DNA from: Tritrichomonas musculus
Taxonomy: Eukaryota; Parabasalia; Tritrichomonadida; Tritrichomonadidae
Length of the DNA: 64,000 nucleotides
Assembly: GCA_039105265.1 (NCBI GenBank)
Contig: JAPFFF010000004.1
Location: 3,348,001-3,412,000 of the forward strand
Direction: 5' to 3'
Within the stretch, counting starts at the first letter, position 1. Every line of letters starts with the position of its first letter. The position numbers were made by a program, and so were the translations under genes. The notes under the pieces were generated by a model, which was given only the letters and a program-made list of their open reading frames with translations, searched no databases and was not told the DNA's origin. Below, one piece after another: positions 31,371-40,785 of the stretch.

Positions 31371-32488
31371 ATGAATAAATCAACTCCTATCCCAACATTT
31401 GTCGGCCCATACCGACTTTCACAAGTCATTTTTGAAACATTTAATTCTATAGTTTTTGAATCATATCATCCCGAGAGATGCCAAAAGCTGGCAATAAAAT
31501 TAATCAAAAAACAAGGAGTAAAACCACAAGTTATTCATGACGAATATCAAATAATGCAAGAAGTAAATTGCGATTATATTATGCCATTATATGATCAATT
31601 TGATCTTCCTGAATATTGTGCTCTTGTAATGCCACTTGCTACAGGTGGCGATCTTTTTGAATACATTTATGCAAATGGGGCTATAGAAGAACATGCAGCA
31701 TGCCAAATAATCCATACCGCACTCCTCGCTCTTAGACATCTTAATAATCTTGGAATATGGCATCGCGATATTAAACCAGAAAATTTTTTCTTTATGGATG
31801 ATTCGCTTACAGAAATAAATATCAAACTTGGAGATTTAGGCTTTGCAAAACATTTTTCTGATGGTGAACTTTCTGATGATTGGATTGGCACTGCATCATA
31901 CTGCGCTCCTGAAATTCATAAAAAGATAAAATGTATGCTTTTTTTTAATGCTTTCAAATTTCAAATTCAATTTTAAAAATCGCGAAAATCAGATGTAGAT
32001 TTTTACAACCATTATTCAATTTTGAAAAAAGAAAATTTTATATAATTAATTAATTTTCGCTGATTTTAATTGAATTTTAAAATTTAAAAGCATTATATTT
32101 ATGAATATATTTCTAACACTTAGATGATAAATCAGTCGATATTTGGTCACTTGGAGTTACAATGTATGTTATTTTATCAAGCGAATCACCTTTTCCAATT
32201 GAAGAAAAAGAAATGCTTTATGCAATTACTCAAGGGATATACGATTTCAATAGTTCATCATGGGATGAAATATCAGAAGAAGCTAAAGATTTAATTAGGC
32301 GTATGATGAATATTAACCCATCAAATAGAATTACAGTAGATGAAGCTCTTCAGCATCCATGGTTCCAGGTTTACTTTCCAGATCATAATAAACCTCGTCT
32401 TGAAAGAGAAATCCAAGGATCAACTCGTATCAGTTCTCCATTTGATGTTGCAGATGAATATGATGAAGATTTATTCCAAATTAATTAA
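31371..32488 (+). CDS. Intron-containing CAMK-like protein kinase
   Basis: Two exons (31371-31932 and 32124-32488) join in phase 1 to give a 308-residue kinase. Splicing turns the junction into PEIHKKIK-YDDKSVDIWSLGV, restoring the APE-to-DIWSLG segment of kinase subdomains VIII-IX. Motifs include ATP lysine K43 (AIKLIK), HRDIKPEN (131-138), DLG in place of DFG (155-157), SYCAPEI and the C-terminal RITVDEALQHPWF of CAMK kinases. The glycine-rich loop is degenerate: the expected GxGxxG region reads VIFETFNSIVF with no glycine. The catalytic lysine and Asp remain, so activity is possible but atypical nucleotide binding is likely. Only about 35 residues follow the domain. Confidence 0.9.
31933..32123 (+). 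other. Spliceosomal intron, 191 bp
   Basis: The 5' site is GTATGC and the 3' end TTCTAACACTTAG, with a branch-point CTAAC fused to the terminal AG as in the conserved T. vaginalis intron end ACTAACACACAG. Removing it restores the kinase frame exactly, and without removal exon 1 runs into a stop at 31974-31976. Confidence 0.93.
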
Positions 32489-33044
32489 TTTTTTTTTTTT
32501 TTTATTAAAGAATTTATTTTTAAGTTTATGATACATAGGACTAAATTTGAAATTATTTTTTGAAATATATATCATATTTTTATCGTACATTCATATGATT
32601 CTAAAATGTATGATGCTTTCAAATTATAAATCAATCTTATTTTTAGTAGAACTTTATTGAACCATTTATACATGCTGAACTTATAAATTTGCTTATATAC
32701 TGAGCTCTAAATTTTGAAATCATATTAAAATATTCTTTTTTAGCAAAAAAGAATGATAATTTTCTAAAAATACACTCGATAAATAACAACACAAATGAAA
32801 TTCTATTTGAAAATATAAAAACAACATATTTTTACTTCAATAGTGATTTTGTTGATCATTTTTAATTATTATGAAAAAACATTTTAACTTGATATTATTT
32901 CATTAATAAATAAACATTATTTATTTTTTAATTAGTTTAACAATTTATTGGTTTTTATTCAGGATAAAATCATATTAAATTAAAATTTTTAAAGATTTTA
33001 ATTTCATTCAATTCGTTGACCAACCCTCTCTCTTGATATTTTAA
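32489..33044. other. AT-rich spacer
   Basis: Intergenic DNA with a poly-T run directly after the kinase stop. No gene or repeat that I can support. Confidence 0.45.
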
Positions 33045-35741
33045 ATGACTGAACAACTCCTTCTCACCTTTAAACAAACTCTTAATCCTGATAATGATAT
33101 TAGAACTCAAGCCGTACAGAATCTAAATTCATTGAAGGAACAAAATGTGAAAGGACTAATTTCAATATTAATTCAAATTCTCAAAAGCGATTATTACAAC
33201 GTGAATTTAATGACCTATTCATCTATAGTTATCTATACGTGGCGACTTTTTCCTGGTAATATGTCAGAAATTTCATCTCTAACGTCATTCTATGAAGAAT
33301 ATTCAGTTGATCTAATTCAACAATTATTAGAATGCTCTTTTGCAATAATGACCAATAATAGCCCAGACCAGCCGGGAATTCCCAATCAGGTTCGCAATTT
33401 ATGCTCAAATTTATTTTCTCGCATAGCAGCTCTTCATGTTCACTATAATACCAAATCAAACATCATTCAAAAACTTTCTGAAACACTTGCAGCATGCCAA
33501 ACATACGATGATGTTTATCCCGTTTCTCAAGCATTACAAATCGTTTGCAAATCAACTGATCCTGAAAAAGATGAATTTTCTGTTCTCATTAAGGCACTTT
33601 TTGATCATTTTGCTAATCCGAAATCACCACAAGTAGTCTCGGAGCTTCTCAATGTATTAGCAGACATTATCTCAAATGTATCATATGTAATTAATAATGA
33701 AGAAATAATTAACAATATTATCCCAGCACTCTTAAATTTATCTACAGTTGATGGAGTTCAAGATGCTGCTTTTAAAGTTTGGAGTGTTTTAAATGATTCC
33801 TCAGAAGAAATAATCCTTGCTGTTGCAAATCAACTAATTGAAATATCGCTGACAATTTTAGCTGATGAAAACAAGTCTCTGGATGACCTTATAAGTACAT
33901 GCGATTTTGTTGAACAAGTAGCCAGATTAGAATTAAAATATGACAGTGAAGAGTTTATTCCTATTAGGTCTAATGCTCAAGCTCTCATCATCTCTTTGAC
34001 CCGAGTTTGCTGCACTTCACAGAATGAAGAATGTGATCAAAGCCTGTATCTTCCTTATATGTCCGCATCTCAAGCACTCAAAAATATTTTAATCCTTTTC
34101 CCAGATTCAGTCCTTGAATCAATGTTTCCAATGATTATGAATCTCGCTTCTTCACAATCTTTTGGGGAACGCCTTGGCGCATTAATTATTTTATCACGCA
34201 TTATCAGAAATGCAGATAACGAATATATTGGTTTCCAATTTATCCCTTCACTTTTTAGCCTTCTTTCAACTGATAAGGTCCCATGTGTAATTTGCCAAGC
34301 TATTAAATGCGTTAAACACATTTTAATGCGCATTGCTGACGATGCATTGAAACCAAATCCACAAAATCCACCAAACCAAGAAATATTAGCTCAATTACCT
34401 CAAGTTGGTGAATCTTGCTTCCACATGATGACACAAGTATTAGCTATTAGTGATGAAAGAACTCAACAACAAGCTACAGAAGCAGCAGAAATTGAAGCAA
34501 TTGTTGAACGATCAACAATTAATCTCTCTGGCTTTTCAAGAAATGCTGACAATCCAGAAGATGATTTATTTTCACCAATTGCAATTCAGGCAGCAGGCGT
34601 TCTTGCTGAAATATCGAGAATTCCTAATTTTGGCCACACAAGTGAGGTACTTAATATGCTTTTACAAAATGGCCTTAAATATAAAGTTCCAAAGTTTTTC
34701 GAAATTATTTCAAAAGTCATTGATTTTGGAACAGACGAACAATCAATTCTTAATTTCTTCCAAATTATTATTGAAGTTCTAAATACATCAATTCAAAAGC
34801 ATACGACAGTTTGGGCATTAAGCGATCTTGGAGAGAATTTACAAGCTTATTTTGCACGCTTTGATGTCAAGCTATCATCCAACATAGAAACTCTTCTTCA
34901 AATTCTTATTCATGCTACACAAATACCAACTATTTATGCATCTGATGCACTTATACCTATAGCGATGCTTGCAAAGAACTTTCCAACTGTTTTCTCAAGT
35001 ACTTTAGTTAACCAAGGAGAAGGCCAAGAACCAATTCCAGCACCACAATATATGTTCAATTTATTAGCACAAGGGTTAAAAGAGGTTGAAAATAGCGAGA
35101 TGATATACGATTGCGCATTATCTTTATCTTATATAGTTTGGACCACAAATAATAATTCAGAGGCTGATTCACAAAGTATTGCATTTATATCAAGTTTGTT
35201 GGCCCAAGTCACGCCTACTTTTCTTGGTCTTTTAATGAAAGCAATTTCAACAGTAAACTTATCGAGAGCAGCAATGAGATCGTGCGTTGATTGCGTGGCC
35301 GACATAGTTAATTATCAGCCACAAATAATTTTACCATTAATTAATGAATTTATCATATTTTTGAGAACATTCTCAATTTTCGACACTCTCAATGTTGGAT
35401 ATCTTGAAGATGCTGAGGAAACACAATTAATGCTAAATGCTTTGGCTAAATGCATATTGAGTATAATGAAAGCAGCTGGCCCTGAAAATGCAATGCAATA
35501 CAAAGATATTGCTGAAAATATAATCATTTTTGAATCTGAAATAATCGAAGAAGATGGATCATTGGAAAGATTACTCAATTCGACAATACAACTTATTTAT
35601 TTCCTCTCAAACTTGGATAAAAACTTTATCCTTGAAATTATTAGTGAAAATGAAGGTGTTGGAACTCTTATCTTAACAGCAAGAGAAAGCAAAATCGAAC
35701 ATTCTCAAGAAATCCTCAATATTCTTGGCTATGAAGAATAA
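33045..35741 (+). CDS. Importin beta-like karyopherin
   Basis: The 898-residue protein is a chain of HEAT-like helix pairs, close in length to importin beta-1 (about 876). The N-terminus (LLTFKQTLNPDNDIRTQAVQNL) resembles the start of the importin-N region. Inner helices such as SQSFGERLGALIILSRII and CVICQAIKCVKHILMRI, an acidic stretch near IVERSTINLSGFSRNADNPEDD, and the C-terminal GYLEDAEETQLMLNALAKC are consistent with importin beta. It would carry cargo, or importin alpha with cargo, through nuclear pores under Ran control. Divergent at the sequence level, as is usual in parabasalids; transportin or another beta-karyopherin is the alternative. Confidence 0.75.
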   Translation: MTEQLLLTFKQTLNPDNDIRTQAVQNLNSLKEQNVKGLISILIQILKSDYYNVNLMTYSSIVIYTWRLFPGNMSEISSLTSFYEEYSVDLIQQLLECSFAIMTNNSPDQPGIPNQVRNLCSNLFSRIAALHVHYNTKSNIIQKLSETLAACQTYDDVYPVSQALQIVCKSTDPEKDEFSVLIKALFDHFANPKSPQVVSELLNVLADIISNVSYVINNEEIINNIIPALLNLSTVDGVQDAAFKVWSVLNDSSEEIILAVANQLIEISLTILADENKSLDDLISTCDFVEQVARLELKYDSEEFIPIRSNAQALIISLTRVCCTSQNEECDQSLYLPYMSASQALKNILILFPDSVLESMFPMIMNLASSQSFGERLGALIILSRIIRNADNEYIGFQFIPSLFSLLSTDKVPCVICQAIKCVKHILMRIADDALKPNPQNPPNQEILAQLPQVGESCFHMMTQVLAISDERTQQQATEAAEIEAIVERSTINLSGFSRNADNPEDDLFSPIAIQAAGVLAEISRIPNFGHTSEVLNMLLQNGLKYKVPKFFEIISKVIDFGTDEQSILNFFQIIIEVLNTSIQKHTTVWALSDLGENLQAYFARFDVKLSSNIETLLQILIHATQIPTIYASDALIPIAMLAKNFPTVFSSTLVNQGEGQEPIPAPQYMFNLLAQGLKEVENSEMIYDCALSLSYIVWTTNNNSEADSQSIAFISSLLAQVTPTFLGLLMKAISTVNLSRAAMRSCVDCVADIVNYQPQIILPLINEFIIFLRTFSIFDTLNVGYLEDAEETQLMLNALAKCILSIMKAAGPENAMQYKDIAENIIIFESEIIEEDGSLERLLNSTIQLIYFLSNLDKNFILEIISENEGVGTLILTARESKIEHSQEILNILGYEE

Positions 35742-36187
35742 GAAATGTAAGGCTGTGATTGCTTTATTATTATTATTATTATAATCAAGAGTTGTTGAGA
35801 GATTTATACCAAATAGTGTTATTGCTGCCAAATTTCCATTTATTATTAGGTATCTTTTATTTTGGATTATTATATTATTATAAATTTGAAATTATTTCGA
35901 TTTTATTTTATTTTGATTTATGTGATTATACACTATCTCTTCGAATTCTTCTAAATATAAATACTACAATTAAATATTTCCAGCATTGAAAATATTTAAT
36001 TATTACTACACTTATCAATACTTGAAAACAAGGAAAAATAAATATAAATAGGTATAAAATAGAATTTTTTATTAACTGGGTAATAAAACCAACATTTTTT
36101 GAATTACATTTAATAAAATACAATTTACATCAATAAAACATTAATTGAATTCAGATTCTTCTTCTGAAAATGAATTCAACTTAACTT
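35742..36187. other. AT-rich spacer between convergent genes
   Basis: Convergent 3' ends of the importin-like (plus) and VPS9-like (minus) genes. A TTA microsatellite (35764-35781) lies just past the importin stop. The two short frames here are not credible. Confidence 0.45.
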
Positions 36188-37522
36188 TTATTGAAATCTC
36201 TGTTTTTCTTTCTCACATATTGCTGAGAGTTGTTCGACTCCACGTATAAGAACGCTTTTAGCACGATTTAAATCATTAGATACTATATCTACCTCAGAAG
36301 ATTTTGAATTATAAACATAATCACTCACAAAGTTAGAAAGAGCTAATAATTCTGGAATATCAGAAGCAATGGCAACAGCCATAAAGAGGTTAATTAAATC
36401 GTTTGAATCAAAATCAAGAGAACTTTTTGAATAATGATCAGCTCCTTTTTTAATGCTTTGAATTGATTCCATTACACATGCACAGATGTCAAATGGACTA
36501 GTGAAAAATTGCATTTTTTCGAGATCATCTATAGCGCGTTTATAGAACTCATCTTCTCTGAGTATTTTCCGTATTGTATTTCTGGGTTTGGTGACTGATG
36601 GAAAATAATCTAATGGTAATGACATTTTTTGAAAAGTGAATTTCGATATTGGTGCAATTATATCTAAATTTTCGTTGCCCTTCGGGAAAAAATGATGATT
36701 GACTACATATATTTGATCAAATATATATCGATTAAGCAATATGAAGATAATAATTCGGGAATTTTTAAGACGAGCAAGTTGGAAATGAATTATAAAATGC
36801 TCGCATGTTTCAAGCATTGTTTCGATAAAATCAAACGGATAAATTGTATCAAATGAGTTGAAAAACGAGATAATTTCATTGTGAAAAACAAAATCTTCTT
36901 GAGAAACAACCGCATTAAAAAGGTTTTGGAAACAATGATATTGTAAATTCAAGGTTTTTGGAAGAAATGGTGATAATGATGTAATTAATTTTTGAAAAAA
37001 TTTTTTATTATTTGGATCAAGGTCAGCTTTATGATGCGCTTTTAATTCAATTTTTCGACCAAAGGATTCAAGAGATTTGGCTTTTATCGGCGTGCTTGTA
37101 AAATCATCACTAATTTTTTTGGAATTAATAGAAATCGGAAATTTCATGTACTTGGTCTTCAAAGTGTCTAAAAATTCAAGAAATGATGAGAATTTGTTGA
37201 TGTTACTTTGACAAGAGTTTGAAAGTATTTTGTAAGCTTTTTTTGAAATATAGGTTAGTTCATTATAAATTAATCTATCAAGAGAAACAATAATAATAAT
37301 ATCAGATGATAGCAAATTAATATGCGGTTTCATAGTCATAATTTGAAAGTGATAAAAATTAACTAGTTCTCCATACGTATGTTGATATTCTGTGAGATTG
37401 AGCGCTGGCTTTTGAGTGTCTATAAAAATATATGAACTAAATTCAGGAGAGTTTTGCAGTTCTATTTCAAATTGACTTGCAATTTCTGATATGTTTTCAG
37501 ATGATTCATTTTCCTGGTTCAT
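36188..37522 (-). CDS. VPS9-domain-like protein (putative Rab5 GEF)
   Basis: The 444-residue protein is mostly helical. The C-terminal part (about 300-415) looks like a VPS9 domain: PFDICACVMESIQSIKKGAD is followed by DLINLFMAVAIASDIPELLALSNFVSDYV, which parallels the conserved GAD..LP...YV...A....L.S...YI of Rab5-type exchange factors. The N-terminal half, also helical, may be the stabilising helical bundle that precedes VPS9 in Rabex-5. It would activate Rab5-like GTPases in endocytosis. The canonical Pro after the Asp of the motif is not obvious, so the call rests on the overall pattern. The ATG at 37522 is preceded by AT-rich DNA and by the tRNA-Gly gene. Confidence 0.65.
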   Translation of the reverse strand: MNQENESSENISEIASQFEIELQNSPEFSSYIFIDTQKPALNLTEYQHTYGELVNFYHFQIMTMKPHINLLSSDIIIIVSLDRLIYNELTYISKKAYKILSNSCQSNINKFSSFLEFLDTLKTKYMKFPISINSKKISDDFTSTPIKAKSLESFGRKIELKAHHKADLDPNNKKFFQKLITSLSPFLPKTLNLQYHCFQNLFNAVVSQEDFVFHNEIISFFNSFDTIYPFDFIETMLETCEHFIIHFQLARLKNSRIIIFILLNRYIFDQIYVVNHHFFPKGNENLDIIAPISKFTFQKMSLPLDYFPSVTKPRNTIRKILREDEFYKRAIDDLEKMQFFTSPFDICACVMESIQSIKKGADHYSKSSLDFDSNDLINLFMAVAIASDIPELLALSNFVSDYVYNSKSSEVDIVSNDLNRAKSVLIRGVEQLSAICEKEKQRFQ

Positions 37523-37672
37523 AATTTTTATTTTGAATTTTTCGAAAATTCAATTGAATATTAAAAAACAATATTTTTATTTTAAAACAAAAATAACCCA
37601 AAATATGGATAAAATAAATTTTATATGAAAAATTTTGAAAATCAAATATTATTTTTTTAATAATAAAAAAAT

Positions 37673-37742
37673 GCATCGCCCGGGAATCGGACCCGGACCC
37701 CCACCTTGGCAAGGTGAAATTCTACCATTAGACCAGCGATGC
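37673..37742 (-). tRNA. tRNA-Gly (GCC)
   Basis: The minus strand gives a full cloverleaf of 70 bases: acceptor GCATCGC/GCGATGC, D-arm GGTCTAATGGTAGAA, anticodon stem-loop CACCTTGCCAAGGTG with anticodon GCC (complement of 37708-37710) and T-arm CCGGGTCCGATTCCCGG with the box B motif. No intron, no encoded CCA. A T-run right after the gene on its own strand (complement of 37665-37671) serves as the RNA polymerase III stop. Confidence 0.97.
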
Positions 37743-37971
37743 TGAACACTTATGAAATTTTTAATGTTATTTTAGATATTGATGTAATTTTATGTATTTA
37801 ACATTTTAGGTATTTAGACATATAAAATATAACAAGCCTATGAACAAGACAAGTTTTGGTTCCTCATTCAATTTAACTTTTTGTAAGGAGAGAAAAAATA
37901 TTTAACATGAATCAAGAATATGTCTCGGAAAAAAAAGAAGTAAATATATACTTTTTATACCATTTACATAA

Positions 37972-39042
37972 TTATTCATTTGCATACTTGTTTGCCAGTT
38001 CTATCAATATATTGCAAATATAATCAATATCATCACTCGTAATTCCTTGATGCAATCCAAGAAGCATTCCACCTCTAAATATTTTCTCTGTTTCTGGGAA
38101 ATCGTCAGCATGAGCATGAGGAAATAATTTTTGATAGAAAGGCTGCCTTAAAATATTTCCAGCCATTACAAGCCTAGTTTGAACTCCTTTTTCTTCAAGT
38201 TCTTTAACAATTTCGAATCGGTGAGATTTCGCAACGAGTGCCATTGATAGCCATTGACAATCAGTATTCTCTGGAAGTTCATAGAAATCACAATTTTTAA
38301 GCTTTTCAATATAGTAGAGCATATTTTCATGCCGTTTTTTAGCAAATTCTTCAATTTTAAGAGAATTTGTATATCCAAAAACAGCACAATAAGACGGAGC
38401 TGTGAAATCCCAACATGGAGATGAGCGCAATCTTCTCATTTTATCTGCAAGACGATCGTCATTTGTAAGGCACATACCACCACAACCACCAGCATTAACA
38501 ATATGAGAAGCATAAAAAGATATTGTTGCAACATCAGCAGTTGATGTAGTTACTGTATCGCATGCGTCTTCTATAAATTTTATATCAGTTCTATTGATTT
38601 TTTCAAGTTCTTTTCTAAGTGAATCAAAATCAAACTTATCACCAACTAGATCAGGAATCAAAACAGCTGTTGTTGTGGGGCGAATTGCATCAAGAACTTG
38701 CTTAACTGATGGCACATAATGCTTTTCAGCAATATCAACAAATATTACTTTAGATTTCAAAAAAATTAAAGGAGACAAAGTCGTTGGAAAAGTACAAGCA
38801 GGTGTAATTACTTCATCTTTTTCATTTATATCGAGAGCTAGACATGCAAGAAGGTTTGCCGAACTTCCTGAATTGGTAAAAATACCATATTTCATGTGAA
38901 AGATTGAAGATATTCTTTCTTCAAATTTAACAATTGCATTTTTATCATCAATTGAATTTTCACGTAAAAATTTTTCGACAGCATCAATTTCAGGTTCGCC
39001 ATATGATTGGAAAGTATTTGGCGAATAATAGATTTTTCTCAT
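37972..39042 (-). CDS. DegT/DnrJ-family sugar dehydrase-like enzyme, lysine replaced by histidine
   Basis: The 356-residue protein has the DegT/DnrJ/EryC1/StrS aminotransferase fold: SGSSANLLACLAL (cofactor phosphate loop), PACTFPTT, EDACD (158-162) for the pyridine contact, and SFYASHIVNAGGCGG. In ordinary family members the second-last block carries the Schiff-base lysine; here that position is His180. The same Lys-to-His change, with EDACDS and SFYPAHH, marks the PMP-dependent dehydrases RfbH/DdhC (CDP-4-dehydro-6-deoxyglucose 3-dehydrase, E1) and ColD. So it probably removes the 3-hydroxyl of a nucleotide 4-keto-6-deoxysugar rather than transferring an amino group. The protein is shorter than E1 (about 430) and ColD (about 390), and no iron-sulfur cysteine motif is clear. 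Bacterial origin by transfer is likely but not proven. Confidence 0.85.
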   Translation of the reverse strand: MRKIYYSPNTFQSYGEPEIDAVEKFLRENSIDDKNAIVKFEERISSIFHMKYGIFTNSGSSANLLACLALDINEKDEVITPACTFPTTLSPLIFLKSKVIFVDIAEKHYVPSVKQVLDAIRPTTTAVLIPDLVGDKFDFDSLRKELEKINRTDIKFIEDACDTVTTSTADVATISFYASHIVNAGGCGGMCLTNDDRLADKMRRLRSSPCWDFTAPSYCAVFGYTNSLKIEEFAKKRHENMLYYIEKLKNCDFYELPENTDCQWLSMALVAKSHRFEIVKELEEKGVQTRLVMAGNILRQPFYQKLFPHAHADDFPETEKIFRGGMLLGLHQGITSDDIDYICNILIELANKYANE

Positions 39043-39115
39043 TTTAAATTATTATTGAAAACCTCTCTTTCTTTCAATATTTAACTTTATAATTAGCCTA
39101 ACCGATACAATAATT

Positions 39116-39535
39116 ATGAATGAGTCTACTGAGCTTGTTCCAATGCCACCAAAACTTCTTCAAGTTTTATCATCAGAAGCAAAAGATACGAAAGAAATTA
39201 TTTTAAGATCAAATTCTTCAATGGTACAGAGAAAGCAAGACGCTAAAGAATATTACGAACCTGCAGAACGCCTTAACGAATCAATTCAGATAACACGACA
39301 ACGATTTAAACAAAAAGAAGAAGAAGCAATGCGTTTAATATTACATGAGACAGAACAATTAAGACAAATACAACAAATCAATGAAAATTCACTAATAGAA
39401 TTAAGAAAAAGCACAGATTACCTAAATAACTCTTCATTAGAAACAAACGATTCGCCAATTAATTTAGCAGTTCGCTCAATCGCTTCTCTATTTCCATTTG
39501 TCACCTTTGCTATTCTTGCATTTTGTACAAGATAA
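39116..39535 (+). CDS. Small tail-anchored coiled-coil protein
   Basis: The 139-residue protein has an acidic/polar N-terminal helical region with heptads (RQRFKQKEEEAMRLILHETEQLRQIQQ) and a single C-terminal hydrophobic segment (SIASLFPFVTFAILAF) ending in CTR, the layout of a tail-anchored membrane protein. It could be a SNARE- or GET-client-like protein, but no SNARE zero-layer residue can be assigned with confidence. It is divergently transcribed from the dehydrase gene, with starts only 73 bases apart. Confidence 0.75.
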   Translation: MNESTELVPMPPKLLQVLSSEAKDTKEIILRSNSSMVQRKQDAKEYYEPAERLNESIQITRQRFKQKEEEAMRLILHETEQLRQIQQINENSLIELRKSTDYLNNSSLETNDSPINLAVRSIASLFPFVTFAILAFCTR

Positions 39536-39933
39536 TTGTTTTTATGTTTTAATCTATTTTTTGATGATTTGACAAATTTTCATATTCTTAATTATTAAAA
39601 TATGATTTATGATAACAATATCAAATCATTTATTCCATTTTTTTTTTTTTTTTTTTTTTAACAATATTACTGCAATCACTTATCATATACTTTTTATTTA
39701 TCCATATATTTTTTTAGTTATATTTTATCTAATTTTTGCGATGACTTTTTTATATTTTTTAAATTCATTTAAAAATAGGAATAATAAAAATTTAATTAAT
39801 TATCTAATTAAGTAATTGAGTAATTATAACTTATGCATTTTTATTTCCAAGATAAAAAATGAAAAAGAAATTGCGACAAATAAACGTTACAACTATAAAA
39901 TAAACGTTTACTCAAAAAAAATTCTGTTTTGCA
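39536..39933. other. AT-rich spacer
   Basis: Intergenic DNA with a poly-T run (39639-39659). A 68-codon hydrophobic frame here (39609-39815) follows AT-driven codons and is probably spurious. Confidence 0.45.
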
Positions 39934-40608
39934 ATGTCAGATGAAGAGCCAATAAATGCTGACGAGCCTGTAGAAGCCGATGCTGTTGAAGAAGACAATG
40001 AACCTGCTGCTGAAAATAATGAAAATGCTAATGGTGATGACGAGGCTGGCGGTGATAAGGCAGAAATTGACAATAACGAGGACGCTGAATCTGGAAGATC
40101 AAATCCATTTGTTTATCAAAAGCCAATTGATACGAGAACTCCAGTTCAGAGAGTATTAGCAGCAATTCCTCGAAATAAAGATGATCAACGTGATATTGCC
40201 TGGGAAGATGTTCTACTTTTCTATCAAATATTCGGAAAAACCATTGAAGGAGAAGAGTTAGAACATTTTCAGAAGAAATATAACCCAGATAAAAAAGAAA
40301 CTATTCTGCAAGATAAAGCATTGCCTGCCCTTGCAGAGTTTATTGGAAAAGATGAGTTTATTTTGATGCTCCAAAGTGAGTCCAAAATACTCGATCAAAA
40401 TCATGGAGGATACGTTCATCACGCAGAAGATTTTAGAATGATGTTGAAAGAACTTGGTGAAGATATTGGTGATGATCTAGTAAATGATTTCATTCGTGAA
40501 GCACTAGGAAAGGGGGATGATGAATTTGATATTAACGTTTATCTCCAGTTTATGTGCCAAGAAACGCATTGGACAGAAGAAATCAAGAAAAGCAAAGTTG
40601 GCAGATAA
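39934..40608 (+). CDS. EF-hand-like (calmodulin-fold) acidic protein
   Basis: The 224-residue protein opens with a Glu/Asp/Asn/Ala-rich acidic stretch (1-55) followed by a folded part. The C-terminal half has the helix-loop-helix spacing of calmodulin-type proteins (HHAEDFRMMLKELGEDIGDDLVNDFIREAL, then DDEFDINVYLQFM), but canonical DxDxDG calcium loops are missing. It is therefore likely a calcium-independent light-chain-type or regulatory subunit, perhaps of a motor or axonemal complex (inference). The start fits the first ATG of the frame. Confidence 0.65.
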   Translation: MSDEEPINADEPVEADAVEEDNEPAAENNENANGDDEAGGDKAEIDNNEDAESGRSNPFVYQKPIDTRTPVQRVLAAIPRNKDDQRDIAWEDVLLFYQIFGKTIEGEELEHFQKKYNPDKKETILQDKALPALAEFIGKDEFILMLQSESKILDQNHGGYVHHAEDFRMMLKELGEDIGDDLVNDFIREALGKGDDEFDINVYLQFMCQETHWTEEIKKSKVGR

Positions 40609-40785
40609 ACTTTATTTTATATTTTCAAGAATAGATTGTTATAGTAAAAAAAAAAAAAAATATTAATGATTTGATAATTTGTAATAATCAAGCTAACTAC
40701 TTAATCAATATATACGGCATTAATACATTTAATTCCCTATGTAAATGTATCATATTTTTGAAATAATTTAAATAAAAATTTCACC

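Noticed and set aside
32340-32531. Overlapping plus-strand frame at the end of the intron-containing kinase
   Set aside because: Shifted-frame shadow of exon 2.
39609-39815. Hydrophobic 68-codon frame
   Set aside because: Phe/Ile/Tyr codons in an AT-rich spacer containing a homopolymer; no conservation signal.
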